Assembly: GCA_965116945.1 (NCBI GenBank)
Contig: OZ220734.1
Coordinates: 1,922,001-1,986,000, forward strand
Length of the DNA: 64,000 nt
Direction: 5' to 3'
From: Plut-88900 sp965116945
GTDB lineage: Bacteria > Chloroflexota > Dehalococcoidia > Plut-88900
The notes under the pieces were generated by a model. The model did not search any database, was not told the DNA's origin, and was given only the letters and a program-made list of their open reading frames with translations. Below, piece by piece: positions 17,543 to 25,809 of the stretch. A program made the translations under genes and the position numbers. Numbering within the stretch: the stretch's first letter is position 1; every line of letters begins with the position of its first letter.

Positions 17543-17567
17543 CCTGGAATCACCGGGAGGAAGCGCT

Positions 17568-18677
17568 ATGGTAAGTCAGATAGTCAAAGAATCCGTAGAG
17601 ATCGGCAAGACCCTCCCCAGTCGATACTACTGGGATGATGAAATCTATGCGCTGGAGAAAGAGCGCATCTTTTTCAAGTCGTGGCTATTTGTCGCCCATA
17701 CCAGCAATCTTCCCACGCCCGGCGATTACGTGGTCCGCACAATTGCTGACGAGAGCATAGTGATAACCCGGGACAGGGATATGGAGGTGCACGCCTTCTA
17801 CAACGTATGCCGGCACCGCGGGTCCAGGCTTTGCACCCAGGCCGAGGGCCACGCGCAGGGTGGTGCGCTGACGTGCCGCTATCACGGTTGGACGTATTCC
17901 ATGAATGGAGACTTGGTGGCCACCCCAAAAGAGATGCACATGGAAGGCCTTGCCAAGGAGAAGTACCCCCTGTACAGGGTGCCCGTAGAGACCTGGCAGG
18001 GCCTGATCTTCATCAACCTGGACCCCGACCCCGAGCCGTTCGTGGCCGACTTCGGAGAACTGGATTCGGTCTTGCCCAGGTACGGGCTGCCGAGGCTCAA
18101 GTCTGGGCACGTGAACTACTATGAAGTCGAGTCCAATTGGAAAGAGATCTGGGAAAACGCCAGCGAATGCGGACATTGCCCGGGCGTACACCCGGAACTG
18201 TGCGAGGTGGTGCCAATCTACAGAACTGGCCTGACGGGTCGGGATTCGGTGGGGGGAACCCTTCTCCTGGATGAAAACGCCACCATGACCGCGGGTGGAC
18301 GGACCGATCAGCCCATGCTGAAGGAACTGGCGAGGGAAGACTTGGGGCGCTTCAGAAGCATATCGATGTATCCGAATGTCGTTCTCGTCTTCCAGCCCGA
18401 GTCCGTGGCAACAATCGTAATGTGGCCCGACGGCCCGAACAGGACCAGGATAACCAACGAGTTCTTCTTCGATGCCGACGTGGTGGACAGCCCCGACTTT
18501 GACCCCAGCGACACGGTAAACTTCTGGGACCTGTTCAATAAGCAGGACTTCGCAGTCTGCGAACTGGCCCACCGGGGCAACAGGTCCAGGGCCCACAAGC
18601 AGGGTGTACTTGGCCCTACGGAGCCGCATGTACTCAGGTTCAACAACTGGGTCAGGGAGAAACTCGGGGAGATCTGA
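17568..18677 (+). CDS. Rieske ring-hydroxylating oxygenase, alpha subunit
   Basis: A 369-residue oxygenase component. The Rieske [2Fe-2S] motif is CRHRG (near residue 85) with CRYHGW about 20 residues later. The mononuclear iron site is ECGHCPGVHPEL, with His-x4-His and a Glu where many dioxygenases have the bridging Asp, as in carnitine monooxygenase CntA-type enzymes. ATG 17568 follows GGGAGG; the open frame extends upstream into the DUF62 gene but is not needed. No ferredoxin or reductase gene is adjacent. The substrate is unknown; quaternary amines or aromatic acids are possible. Confidence 0.88.
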   Translation: MVSQIVKESVEIGKTLPSRYYWDDEIYALEKERIFFKSWLFVAHTSNLPTPGDYVVRTIADESIVITRDRDMEVHAFYNVCRHRGSRLCTQAEGHAQGGALTCRYHGWTYSMNGDLVATPKEMHMEGLAKEKYPLYRVPVETWQGLIFINLDPDPEPFVADFGELDSVLPRYGLPRLKSGHVNYYEVESNWKEIWENASECGHCPGVHPELCEVVPIYRTGLTGRDSVGGTLLLDENATMTAGGRTDQPMLKELAREDLGRFRSISMYPNVVLVFQPESVATIVMWPDGPNRTRITNEFFFDADVVDSPDFDPSDTVNFWDLFNKQDFAVCELAHRGNRSRAHKQGVLGPTEPHVLRFNNWVREKLGEI

Positions 18678-18712
18678 TCTCCTCTATTTCCTACTACCCT
18701 ACGGTACGGAAA

Positions 18713-19165
18713 TCAGGGGTTGCGCTCTTCCCAGGTCGGGGTCTCTTCGTTTACGCAGTGAAGGAAGACGAAGGCTCCGGTGTTGCCCAGGCCCCGGAAC
18801 TCTCGGGTGAGGCATTTCACCTTTTCCCTGTAGCCAAGCTCGTCCATAGAGCGCAGGTAGCCGAATAGGGAGCCGTGCTCGGCTATTAGCATCTGGCACT
18901 TCCCGGCGTTTTCGATGGTTGCGACAATCTTGCTCCGGTTGCGGACTATGTCCTCGTCTTGGAATAAGCGCTCCATGTCTTCCAGGCTATAGGAAGCAAC
19001 CTTTGCGATATCGAACGACTCGAATGCCGCACGAAAGTTGTCCCACTTCCTGCGTATAACCGCCCAGGAAAATCCCGACCGGAAGATGGCCTTGGTAAGC
19101 TCTTCGAAGTAACCTGAATCGTCGGCAGGCGTGACCTTGGGCGGAATTTCTATCTCTCTGTACAT
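18713..19165 (-). CDS. Tag-like DNA glycosylase family protein, degenerate active site
   Basis: A 150-residue protein resembling the helical core of DNA-3-methyladenine glycosylase I (Tag). The similarity runs through FSWAVIRRKW, FRAAFESFD, and IVRNRSKIVATIENA. Unlike Tag, it lacks the N-terminal Cys-Gly-Trp zinc-binding segment, and Ala appears where Tag has its catalytic Glu. It is about 40 residues shorter. It may be a repair protein with altered chemistry, or a noncatalytic relative. It follows cysS by 54 bases on the same strand, so the two are probably cotranscribed. Confidence 0.65.
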   Translation of the reverse strand: MYREIEIPPKVTPADDSGYFEELTKAIFRSGFSWAVIRRKWDNFRAAFESFDIAKVASYSLEDMERLFQDEDIVRNRSKIVATIENAGKCQMLIAEHGSLFGYLRSMDELGYREKVKCLTREFRGLGNTGAFVFLHCVNEETPTWEERNP

Positions 19166-19219
19166 TGGCTGTGTGGGACAGAGACCTTCAGAGGATATTG
19201 GTGGGGCCCGTAAGACCGG

Positions 19220-20698
19220 CTAGGCGATTTCCCAAGTCGTACCGGACGGCGAGTCCTTGAGGGTGACGCCTTGCCCAGTCAGCGAGTCCCGAATCCCGTC
19301 CGCCAGCGCAAACTCTCGGCTCTTCCGAAGCTTCTGCCGGGCATCTATCATCGCTTTGACATAGCTATCGGCGCCCGCATCCTTGGCGGAAACGGCAGCT
19401 GAAAGCTCTGCGGCGGTTTCGGTCTGCCCGGCAGACTCAAGCTGCGCGGCAACTGACTTCACCAGCTCTGCAAGACCTCCGACATCCACCCCCGACTCCC
19501 CATCCTGACCTTCCAGCGTAAGCCCCAGCACCGACGACAGATCCTTTAACAATGCGACGGCCTCATCCAGGTTGGAACCGGAGTCCGCACCTCGGTTGAT
19601 ATCCCTGGCCAGGTCATAGAGCGCCGCCACTGCCTGCGCCGTTCCAAAATCGTCATCCATCGCCTCGATGAACCTCTCCCGGTAGCCATCCGTGGAGACG
19701 GCGGTACCGCTATCACCGGAATTCCCATCTTGCTGTGCGGCGTTTCTCAGTCGGGCGGCGCCTCGCTCCATCGCTTCAAGGCCCCGTTCACTGAAGGAAA
19801 GCGGGCTACGGTAGTGTGAACCGAGGAAGAAAAGACGCAGGGCGTCGGCGGAGTGGTCCGCAAGCACTTCCTTCACGGTCACGAGGTTGCCCAGGGACTT
19901 GCTCATCTTCTCATCATCAAGCTGTAGCAGCCCATTGTGCATCCAGTATTGGACTGAGGGCGAGTTCCGGGTGAAGGCCTCGGTCTGGGCAATCTCGTTC
20001 TCGTGGTGCGGGAAAATTAGGTCCAGGCCTCCGCCGTGGATATCAAACCTCTCGCCCAGGTATCTAAGGGACATGGCGCTGCATTCCATGTGCCAGCCGG
20101 GCCGCCCCGGGCCCCAGGGGCTGCCCCATGAAGGCTCGCCGGGTTTGGCGGCCTTCCACAGGGCGAAGTCCATCGGGTGCTCCTTCCGGTTGTCTACTTC
20201 AATCCTGGCCCCGGACATCATGCCTTCCAGCGAGCGGTGGCTGAGCTTCCCGTAGTCTGGGTAGCTGCTAATTCGATAATAGACGTCACCATCAACCGCA
20301 TAAGCAGTGCCGTTCTCTACGAGTCCCTCCGTCATTTCAAGGATCTTGGCTATCTCCTCCGTGGCCCGTGGATAGATGTGCGCCCTGGTCACGTTCAGAG
20401 CGTCCATTTCGTCGAAATAGTCCTGGATCAGGCCCTCGGCCAGGTCCTTGGGAGACGATCCCAGCGTGGCGGAACGGTCAATTATCTTGTCGTCCACATC
20501 GGTGAAGTTCTGGATATGGAGTACGTTGTATCCGCGCCACTCCAGGTACCGGCGCACCACGTCAAAGGTGATGTAGCTCATCGCATGCCCGACATGCGAG
20601 GCCGAGTACGGAGTTATCCCGCACACGTACATCTTGACGGGATCGCCCAGTGGTACGAACTCCTCTTTGGACCTGGTCATTGTGTTGTATATCTGCAT
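19220..20698 (-). CDS. cysS: Cysteinyl-tRNA synthetase
   Basis: A 492-residue class I aminoacyl-tRNA synthetase charging tRNA-Cys. The zinc Cys in MYVCGITPY, the HIGH-equivalent SHVGHAMS, and KMSKSLGN are all present, followed by the helical anticodon-binding DALR-type domain. The C-terminus is complete. It lies 5 bases after ispF, completing the PIN-TRAM, ispD, ispF, cysS order also known from Firmicutes. No T-box or other leader is visible. Confidence 0.96.
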   Translation of the reverse strand: MQIYNTMTRSKEEFVPLGDPVKMYVCGITPYSASHVGHAMSYITFDVVRRYLEWRGYNVLHIQNFTDVDDKIIDRSATLGSSPKDLAEGLIQDYFDEMDALNVTRAHIYPRATEEIAKILEMTEGLVENGTAYAVDGDVYYRISSYPDYGKLSHRSLEGMMSGARIEVDNRKEHPMDFALWKAAKPGEPSWGSPWGPGRPGWHMECSAMSLRYLGERFDIHGGGLDLIFPHHENEIAQTEAFTRNSPSVQYWMHNGLLQLDDEKMSKSLGNLVTVKEVLADHSADALRLFFLGSHYRSPLSFSERGLEAMERGAARLRNAAQQDGNSGDSGTAVSTDGYRERFIEAMDDDFGTAQAVAALYDLARDINRGADSGSNLDEAVALLKDLSSVLGLTLEGQDGESGVDVGGLAELVKSVAAQLESAGQTETAAELSAAVSAKDAGADSYVKAMIDARQKLRKSREFALADGIRDSLTGQGVTLKDSPSGTTWEIA

Positions 20699-20703
20699 GA
20701 GTT

Positions 20704-21198
20704 TCAGGGGGAGTCGGGTGCCTTCTCTTCCAGGAGGGCCACGGCAAATGCCGCTATGCCCTCTTCTCTTCCTGCCAACCCGAGGTGGTCACTCGTGGTT
20801 GCTTTCACGTTGATTTGGCTGGGTTCGAGTCCCAGGACCCGGGCGATATTTGCTCCCATCTCCTTTACGAATGGGGAAAGAGCCGGTCTCTGGGCGACAA
20901 TTGTAGCATCCACGTTTTGGACGCTCCAACCGGCGGTTATTAGCTCAGGGGCGATGGTTGAGAGGAAAGTGAGGCTGTCGGCGTCTTTCCAAGTCGGGTC
21001 GGAGGAAGGGAACCAACCACCTATATCCCCCATCCCCGCCGCCCCGAGGAGGGCATCAACAACGGCATGTATCAAGGCATCCCCATCGCTGTGACCCGAC
21101 AGACCCAACGGATGAGGTATGTTCACGCCTCCCAGTATCAGGTTATTCCCCTCAACGAGAGCGTGAACATCAATTCCCATTCCCACGCGCATTGTCAT
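20704..21198 (-). CDS. ispF: 2-C-methyl-D-erythritol 2,4-cyclodiphosphate synthase
   Basis: A 164-residue MEP-pathway enzyme that makes the cyclic diphosphate on the way to isoprenoids. Visible hallmarks are GIDVHALVEGN near the start (metal Asp and His), LSGHSDGDALIHA, and DIGGWFPSSDP. Length is normal. It begins one base after the ispD stop and is followed closely by cysS, so translation is probably coupled. Confidence 0.95.
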   Translation of the reverse strand: MTMRVGMGIDVHALVEGNNLILGGVNIPHPLGLSGHSDGDALIHAVVDALLGAAGMGDIGGWFPSSDPTWKDADSLTFLSTIAPELITAGWSVQNVDATIVAQRPALSPFVKEMGANIARVLGLEPSQINVKATTSDHLGLAGREEGIAAFAVALLEEKAPDSP

Positions 21199-21199
21199 C

Positions 21200-21913
21200 T
21201 CAATTTCGGCATGTTACTTCTTCGGTCCGGGACTTTAGAATCAACTCGGCCAATTCCAGGTCCATGGGGTTAGTGACCTTTAAGTTTGTTGGGTTCCCCT
21301 GGGTTAACCTCACCTTCATTCCCAGCCTCTCCACCATCGACGCATCGTCGGTGACGTCAGTACTCACTTCTCGATAGGCGCGACGCAGTGTTTCATAAGG
21401 GAATACCTGGGGTGTTTGCATTGCCCAAAGACCATCACGAGAAACTGTTGATGAGATGAAACCCTCGGAATCGCCGCGTTTGACAGTGTCGGCCACCGGC
21501 ACGGCGACTACGGCATTTCCATGCTGTCTTGCGTCGGATAGGACGGTACGAAGGGTTGCCGGTGAGAGGCAGGGACGAGCCCCGTCGTGGACAGCTACGA
21601 AATCGCAGGGGCCAAGGGCGTCTATTCCCCTGGCTGCGGAGTCCTGGCGCCTGTTCCCGCCGGCGCACAACCTCACCCGCCCCGAGCCTATGTGTTTCTC
21701 AATCAAGGCTCGGCCTTTTTCCAGGTTGGACTCGGGCATTACCAGCACGATTTTCTCGATGTCAGAGCAATCGAGAAATACGGAAAGAGTGTGAAGAATG
21801 AGGGGCTTGCCCAGTATCGAAGCGAAAGTCTTGTCGATTCCCTGCATCCGCCGACTGCTGCCCGCGGCCAGAATCAACGCACCGAAAGTTCCCTTCTGTG
21901 CCTCCACGTTCAC
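21200..21913 (-). CDS. ispD: 2-C-methyl-D-erythritol 4-phosphate cytidylyltransferase
   Basis: A 237-residue nucleotidyltransferase of the MEP isoprenoid pathway. The CTP-binding loop LILAAGSSRRMQG...K is at residues 14-29, and FVAVHDGARP and AVPVADTVKR follow as in IspD. The start is GTG 21913, whose G is shared with the TAG stop of the upstream PIN-TRAM gene. ispF follows after one base. Confidence 0.95.
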   Translation of the reverse strand: MNVEAQKGTFGALILAAGSSRRMQGIDKTFASILGKPLILHTLSVFLDCSDIEKIVLVMPESNLEKGRALIEKHIGSGRVRLCAGGNRRQDSAARGIDALGPCDFVAVHDGARPCLSPATLRTVLSDARQHGNAVVAVPVADTVKRGDSEGFISSTVSRDGLWAMQTPQVFPYETLRRAYREVSTDVTDDASMVERLGMKVRLTQGNPTNLKVTNPMDLELAELILKSRTEEVTCRN

Positions 21914-22986
21914 TACCTCAGGTGAGCGAAAATTATCCGCCCAGCCGATGTTTGCAGCACCCGAGTTATCACCACCGGGAGTTGGGAGTTCAAGTACCGA
22001 TTCCCTCCCTCGACAACGACCATAGTGCCGTCGTCCAGGAACCCGACCCCCTGGCTTTCTTCCTTGCCTTCCTGGGTGATGTGCAGGTTAAGCTCCTCCC
22101 CGGGAATTAGTGTGGGCTTCAGAGAGTTTGCAAGGTCGTTGATGTTGAGGACCCTGATGCCCTGCAGTTCTGCCACTTTGTTGAGGTTGAAGTCTGTTGT
22201 AAGCAGGGAAAAATCGGAGCGCTTTGCGAGGCTAACCAACTTGCTGTCAACGCCGTCCTGATCGGGGATGTCCACCTCGGATATCTGGACTTCCACGTTG
22301 TTGTCTTTCTGAAGACGGTTGAGGACGTCCAGCCCCCGACGCCCCCGGTTGCGCTTTAAGCTATCGGGAGAGTCCGCTACATACTGCAGTTCATCCAGAA
22401 CAAATCTGGGAATTAACAACTCGCCGTCAACGAAACCCGTGTGGGTGATCTCGGCAATGCGTCCATCAATAATAGCTGAGGTGTCGACTAGGATGCAGCG
22501 CCCGTTAGCCTGACCGTTCGCGGGCGCCACGGATGGGCCCGGGACCTCTCTTATTTCGCTCACCCTTGTCCAGGATAGATGAGCAATCTTTACGTACCCA
22601 ACCCATGCGCCTAGGGGCCCGAGCGACAGAAGTAGCAATCCAGGAGCTACGCTGTTCCACGGGTACGCCAATGAAGCGATAGAAAACACGTAAACCAGGC
22701 TAACTGAAAGCAGTGCCCCCGCCAGAGCTCCTGCTGATGCCCATAGAACAGCCTCAGGGCGCACTTCCACCATCCGCTTTGCAGCTCCTTGCATCATCGG
22801 AATAACCACTAGCCCCGTGGCCACAAACCCGAGCAGCAACCCACCAATGCTGGCGATTGCCAAGGTCCAGGTGGCCCACCCCTCCGCAATCCCTGCTTCT
22901 GGCAGGGCCAGTCCTATTCCCAGCCCGAGCAGGCCCCCAACCAGTCCGCCCGCCGCGATCCCAGCTAACCTTTGGGAATTAGCCAA
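21913..22986 (-). CDS. Membrane PIN-TRAM domain protein (YacL-like)
   Basis: A 357-residue protein with four predicted transmembrane segments in the first ~130 residues, a PIN-type nuclease domain beginning CILVDTSAIIDGRI (about residue 163), and a C-terminal TRAM domain around GEELNLHI and GTMVVVEGG. The acidic PIN residues D, E (VLDELQ) and D (TTDFNLN) are present. Homologs such as Bacillus YacL lie in the same place before ispD. It is thought to act on RNA, but its role is not established. The start is TTG 22986 after a GGGG ribosome site. Confidence 0.88.
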   Translation of the reverse strand: MANSQRLAGIAAGGLVGGLLGLGIGLALPEAGIAEGWATWTLAIASIGGLLLGFVATGLVVIPMMQGAAKRMVEVRPEAVLWASAGALAGALLSVSLVYVFSIASLAYPWNSVAPGLLLLSLGPLGAWVGYVKIAHLSWTRVSEIREVPGPSVAPANGQANGRCILVDTSAIIDGRIAEITHTGFVDGELLIPRFVLDELQYVADSPDSLKRNRGRRGLDVLNRLQKDNNVEVQISEVDIPDQDGVDSKLVSLAKRSDFSLLTTDFNLNKVAELQGIRVLNINDLANSLKPTLIPGEELNLHITQEGKEESQGVGFLDDGTMVVVEGGNRYLNSQLPVVITRVLQTSAGRIIFAHLR

Positions 22987-23259
22987 CGCGTTACCCCATC
23001 ATTGCAAATTTGATACAACATACCGGTCAGGTCCGGATCAAGTTGATGTCTTTTGGTCGCCGGCTAAAGCCCTTGCCCTGATGGGAGCGAGGAAGAGAAA
23101 TCTTATTATTGCCTATTTTGAGGCGCTGCCCAGGGACACGGGCGTCGACTGCCGGCGGGCGCTAGATTATCACAAAGGCATATTCCATTCAATTTTGTGG
23201 ATTGTGCGGTTGCACGCCTGGCGAATATACATAATCCCATCCCTTGAATACCGCATTGT

Positions 23260-23288
23260 TTGACACTGAATTTGGGGTCAAATAACAT
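23260..23288 (+). promoter_or_regulatory. Promoter of the SRP RNA gene
   Basis: A consensus TTGACA (23260-23265) and TAACAT (23283-23288) are 17 bases apart. The predicted start at about 23294 coincides with the 5' end of the SRP RNA closing stem. Confidence 0.75.
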
Positions 23289-23291
23289 ATA

Positions 23292-23570
23292 TTCAGATCG
23301 TGCTAGGTGGGGAGCTAGCGGTGCCCTGTACCTGCAATCCGCTATAGCGGGACTGAATTCCCCCTAGAGGTCCTGGTCCTTCGGACGCTGTATTTGTCCG
23401 GCGGGCGCCGATGATTGGGTCCTACGCGGCAGAAAACTGTGAAACCCGCCAGGTCCGGAAGGAAGCAACGGTAAGCGGTCCATTCTGGGTGCCGTAGGGT
23501 AGCCTGGTCTGAGCCCGACGGCGGATGGCAGGCCGGCGTAGCAGGATCGACGGGGGGTGCACGATCTGAA
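23292..23570 (+). ncRNA. ffs: Signal recognition particle RNA, large bacterial type with Alu domain
   Basis: The conserved SRP54-binding loop AGGTCCGGAAGGAAGCA lies at 23451-23467. The 5' domain contains GTGCTAGGTGGGGAGC and TACCTGCAATCCGC, typical of the Alu region in long (about 270-nt) SRP RNAs. The ends, 23292-23303 and 23559-23570, are perfect 12-bp complements, closing the molecule. It works with Ffh and with FtsY, which is encoded at 33.4 kb. The 300 bases upstream of its promoter hold no recognisable gene. A coding region starts only 21 bases downstream, with no terminator visible between them. Confidence 0.93.
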
Positions 23571-23591
23571 ACTTTCTCCCAGGAGCAGCCT

Positions 23592-24434
23592 GTGCCCAAG
23601 GCAATAGACTTTCACATCCATCCACCCAAGGAGCCCGGTAAACCCCTTACACGCTTCCATTCCGCCATGGCGACATATTTCAAGTCTCCCCCTGAACTCA
23701 CCCTCGAAGAACTTGCCGCCAAGTACAAGGAACTCGATTACATGGCCGTTGTCCTGGCCAATGACGACCGCACTGCGCAGGGCGACGAATGGGACAGCAA
23801 CGATTGGGTCTCTTCCATCTCTAAACGCTACCCCGACACCTTCATTGGATTCGGCTCTGTAGACCCATGGATGGGCAAACTTGCAGTCAAGGAAGTCGAG
23901 AGAGCTCATAAAGAACTGGGTTTAAAGGGCATCAAGTTCATCCCGATGACCCAGGAGTTCTACCCCAACGAGCGCCGCTTCTACCCGATCTACGAAAAGA
24001 TCGCTGAGTTGGGTATGATCGCCATGTTCCACACAGGAACCACGGGAGTCGGGGCGGGGCTGCCGGGGGGTGGGGGTGTTCATTTAAAATACACCAAGCC
24101 CATTCCCTACATCGATGACGTGGCAGCCGACATCCCGGAACTGACCATCGTCATGGCCCACCAGGCCTTCCCGTGGGTCGAGGAGCAGCTTGCGGTACTG
24201 GTACACAAACCCAACGTCTACATGGACATCTCAGGCTGGTCGCCGAAATACTTCAACCCATTGCTCATCCAGTACGCCAGTACTCTGATTAAGCACAAGG
24301 TGCTGTTCGGGTCCGATTACCCGGCCCTGACGCCCGAGCGATGGGTCAAGGACTTCGAGGGCGCACCGTTTTGGGATGAAGCCCGACCCCTGATCATGCT
24401 GGAAAATGCCAAGCGCATCCTTGGAATGACCTAG
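23592..24434 (+). CDS. Amidohydrolase family 2 protein
   Basis: A 280-residue TIM-barrel metal hydrolase or decarboxylase. The N-terminal metal motif DFHIHPP, a central MAHQAFPW, and C-terminal GSDYPAL (catalytic Asp) are the family's marks. The GTG start at 23592 is preceded by CAGGAG. It lies 21 bases after the SRP RNA and may be read from the same promoter, an unusual arrangement. It is only distantly similar to the amidohydrolase at 5.1 kb. The substrate is unknown. Confidence 0.85.
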   Translation: MPKAIDFHIHPPKEPGKPLTRFHSAMATYFKSPPELTLEELAAKYKELDYMAVVLANDDRTAQGDEWDSNDWVSSISKRYPDTFIGFGSVDPWMGKLAVKEVERAHKELGLKGIKFIPMTQEFYPNERRFYPIYEKIAELGMIAMFHTGTTGVGAGLPGGGGVHLKYTKPIPYIDDVAADIPELTIVMAHQAFPWVEEQLAVLVHKPNVYMDISGWSPKYFNPLLIQYASTLIKHKVLFGSDYPALTPERWVKDFEGAPFWDEARPLIMLENAKRILGMT

Positions 24435-24455
24435 GACCGAACAAGGGAGATACCC

Positions 24456-24896
24456 GTGAGCAATGTACCCTCAGTTGGCGATCCCGAGGCCGTAGCCCTA
24501 TTGGAAAGAATCTTCGCCTGCTTCAACAGCCATGACCCCGCTAAGTTCCGCGCCTTCTGCTCGGACGATTTTGAATTCCACGATGCTTCCCGCGCCGACA
24601 CCGACAAGGGGCGAGACATGTTTATCGGCGCCCTGGAGAAGTGGTGAGGTGCATTCCCGGACTCCAGGATCACGGGTAAGATGATCATCGCCTCGGGGAA
24701 CTGGGCTGCAGCCGAAGCTACGGTCACGGGCACACACCTGGGAGATTTCAATGGCATCCCCGGCACGGGCAAGAAGGTCGGGTGGACGTTCATGGAGATC
24801 GCCGAGTTCAAGGGCGGTAAGCTCAAAGCACTCAGGGCGTACCGGGACAACGTGAATATATACAAGCAGATCGGTGCGCTGCCTCTAAACTTGTAG
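24456..24896 (+). pseudogene. SnoaL-like (NTF2-fold) protein interrupted by an in-frame TGA
   Basis: A single frame of 146 codons encodes a SnoaL/NTF2-like small-molecule enzyme fold, but codon 64 is TGA (24645-24647). Conserved family pieces lie on both sides: ACFNSHDPAKFRAFCSDDF before, and GAFPDSR and VTGTHLGDF after. GTG 24456 has a good ribosome site (AGGGAG). The frame and codon use are intact after the TGA, so this is a recent nonsense mutation, a sequencing error, or recoding. A weak SECIS-like hairpin (GATCA/TGATC, 24668-24686) follows. Arg, Trp or Cys could be the original residue. Confidence 0.65.
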
Positions 24897-24966
24897 GGCT
24901 AAAACGTACACTCAACACTGGTTCGCGGCATTGGACATCGGTCTCGCTTGGATATAGGGTGAGCTA

Positions 24967-25809
24967 ATGTCGGTTTCAGCGGCTGGCAAAATGCCCAAAT
25001 CCTCCGGTGTGCGGGCAAAGAAATCCCTGGGCCAGCACTTCCTTAAGGATCGAAGGATAGCCCAGAAGATTGTGGAGTACGCTTACCCGCGCCCCGACGA
25101 TGTCGTGGTCGAGGTCGGCCCAGGGACCGGAGCTCTTACTCGGCTGCTGGCGAAGCGTTGCGACACTGTGATTGCCGTCGAAATTGACTCCCGACTCTCC
25201 GACCTGCTTAGGGAAGACCTCTCCGATTACTCCCAGGTCCATATCATCACCGAAGATGTGCGTGAATTGTCCCCCGGAGATCTACTAAAGGACTACTGCG
25301 CAGTGACTCCCGCAGAGCATTGCTGCTACAAGGTCGTCGGAAACTTACCCTATTTCGTTGCCTCACCCATCATCCGGCATTTCCTGGAATCCGACTTCAA
25401 GCCCACGAGAATGGTTGTCATGGTGCAGAAGGAAGTGGCGGAGAATATGGTTGCCCGACCTGGAAGGTTGAGTCTCCTGAGCCTTGCCGTTCAAATATAT
25501 GGGGAGCCGAGCATCGTAGTTCGGGTCCCGGCATCCAAGTTTCACCCCAGACCGAAAGTCGACTCCGCGGTAGTCGCTATCGACGTATATCCCGAACCCC
25601 TGGTCTCTGACCCTGCCCGTTTCTTTAATTTGGCGAGGGCCGGCTTCCGAGCCCCCAGGAAGCAGCTCCATAATTCGTTGCTGCAGGGGCTCGATGTGGA
25701 AACCGATGTTGTGGCGTCGGCGCTGGAGCTGGTCGGGATAGACGGGCGTCGCAGGCCCTCTACCCTTTCCATTGAAGAGTGGGACAAACTCTCTGAGGTG
25801 CTGGCTTGA
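24967..25809 (+). CDS. rsmA: 16S rRNA dimethyladenosine transferase
   Basis: A 280-residue RsmA/KsgA, which dimethylates two adjacent adenines near the 3' end of 16S rRNA during small-subunit assembly. Visible are KKSLGQHFLKD, the SAM motif VVEVGPGTGALT, and the catalytic GNLPYF. The C-terminal helical domain contains FRAPRKQLHN, usual for the family. Its TGA overlaps the TTG start of ispE (TTGA), giving translational coupling. Confidence 0.95.
   Translation: MSVSAAGKMPKSSGVRAKKSLGQHFLKDRRIAQKIVEYAYPRPDDVVVEVGPGTGALTRLLAKRCDTVIAVEIDSRLSDLLREDLSDYSQVHIITEDVRELSPGDLLKDYCAVTPAEHCCYKVVGNLPYFVASPIIRHFLESDFKPTRMVVMVQKEVAENMVARPGRLSLLSLAVQIYGEPSIVVRVPASKFHPRPKVDSAVVAIDVYPEPLVSDPARFFNLARAGFRAPRKQLHNSLLQGLDVETDVVASALELVGIDGRRRPSTLSIEEWDKLSEVLA

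Noticed and set aside
22987..23259. Protein-coding frame upstream of the SRP RNA
   Set aside because: The only frames are shadows of the PIN-TRAM gene or run into the SRP RNA; no ribosome site or family resemblance.
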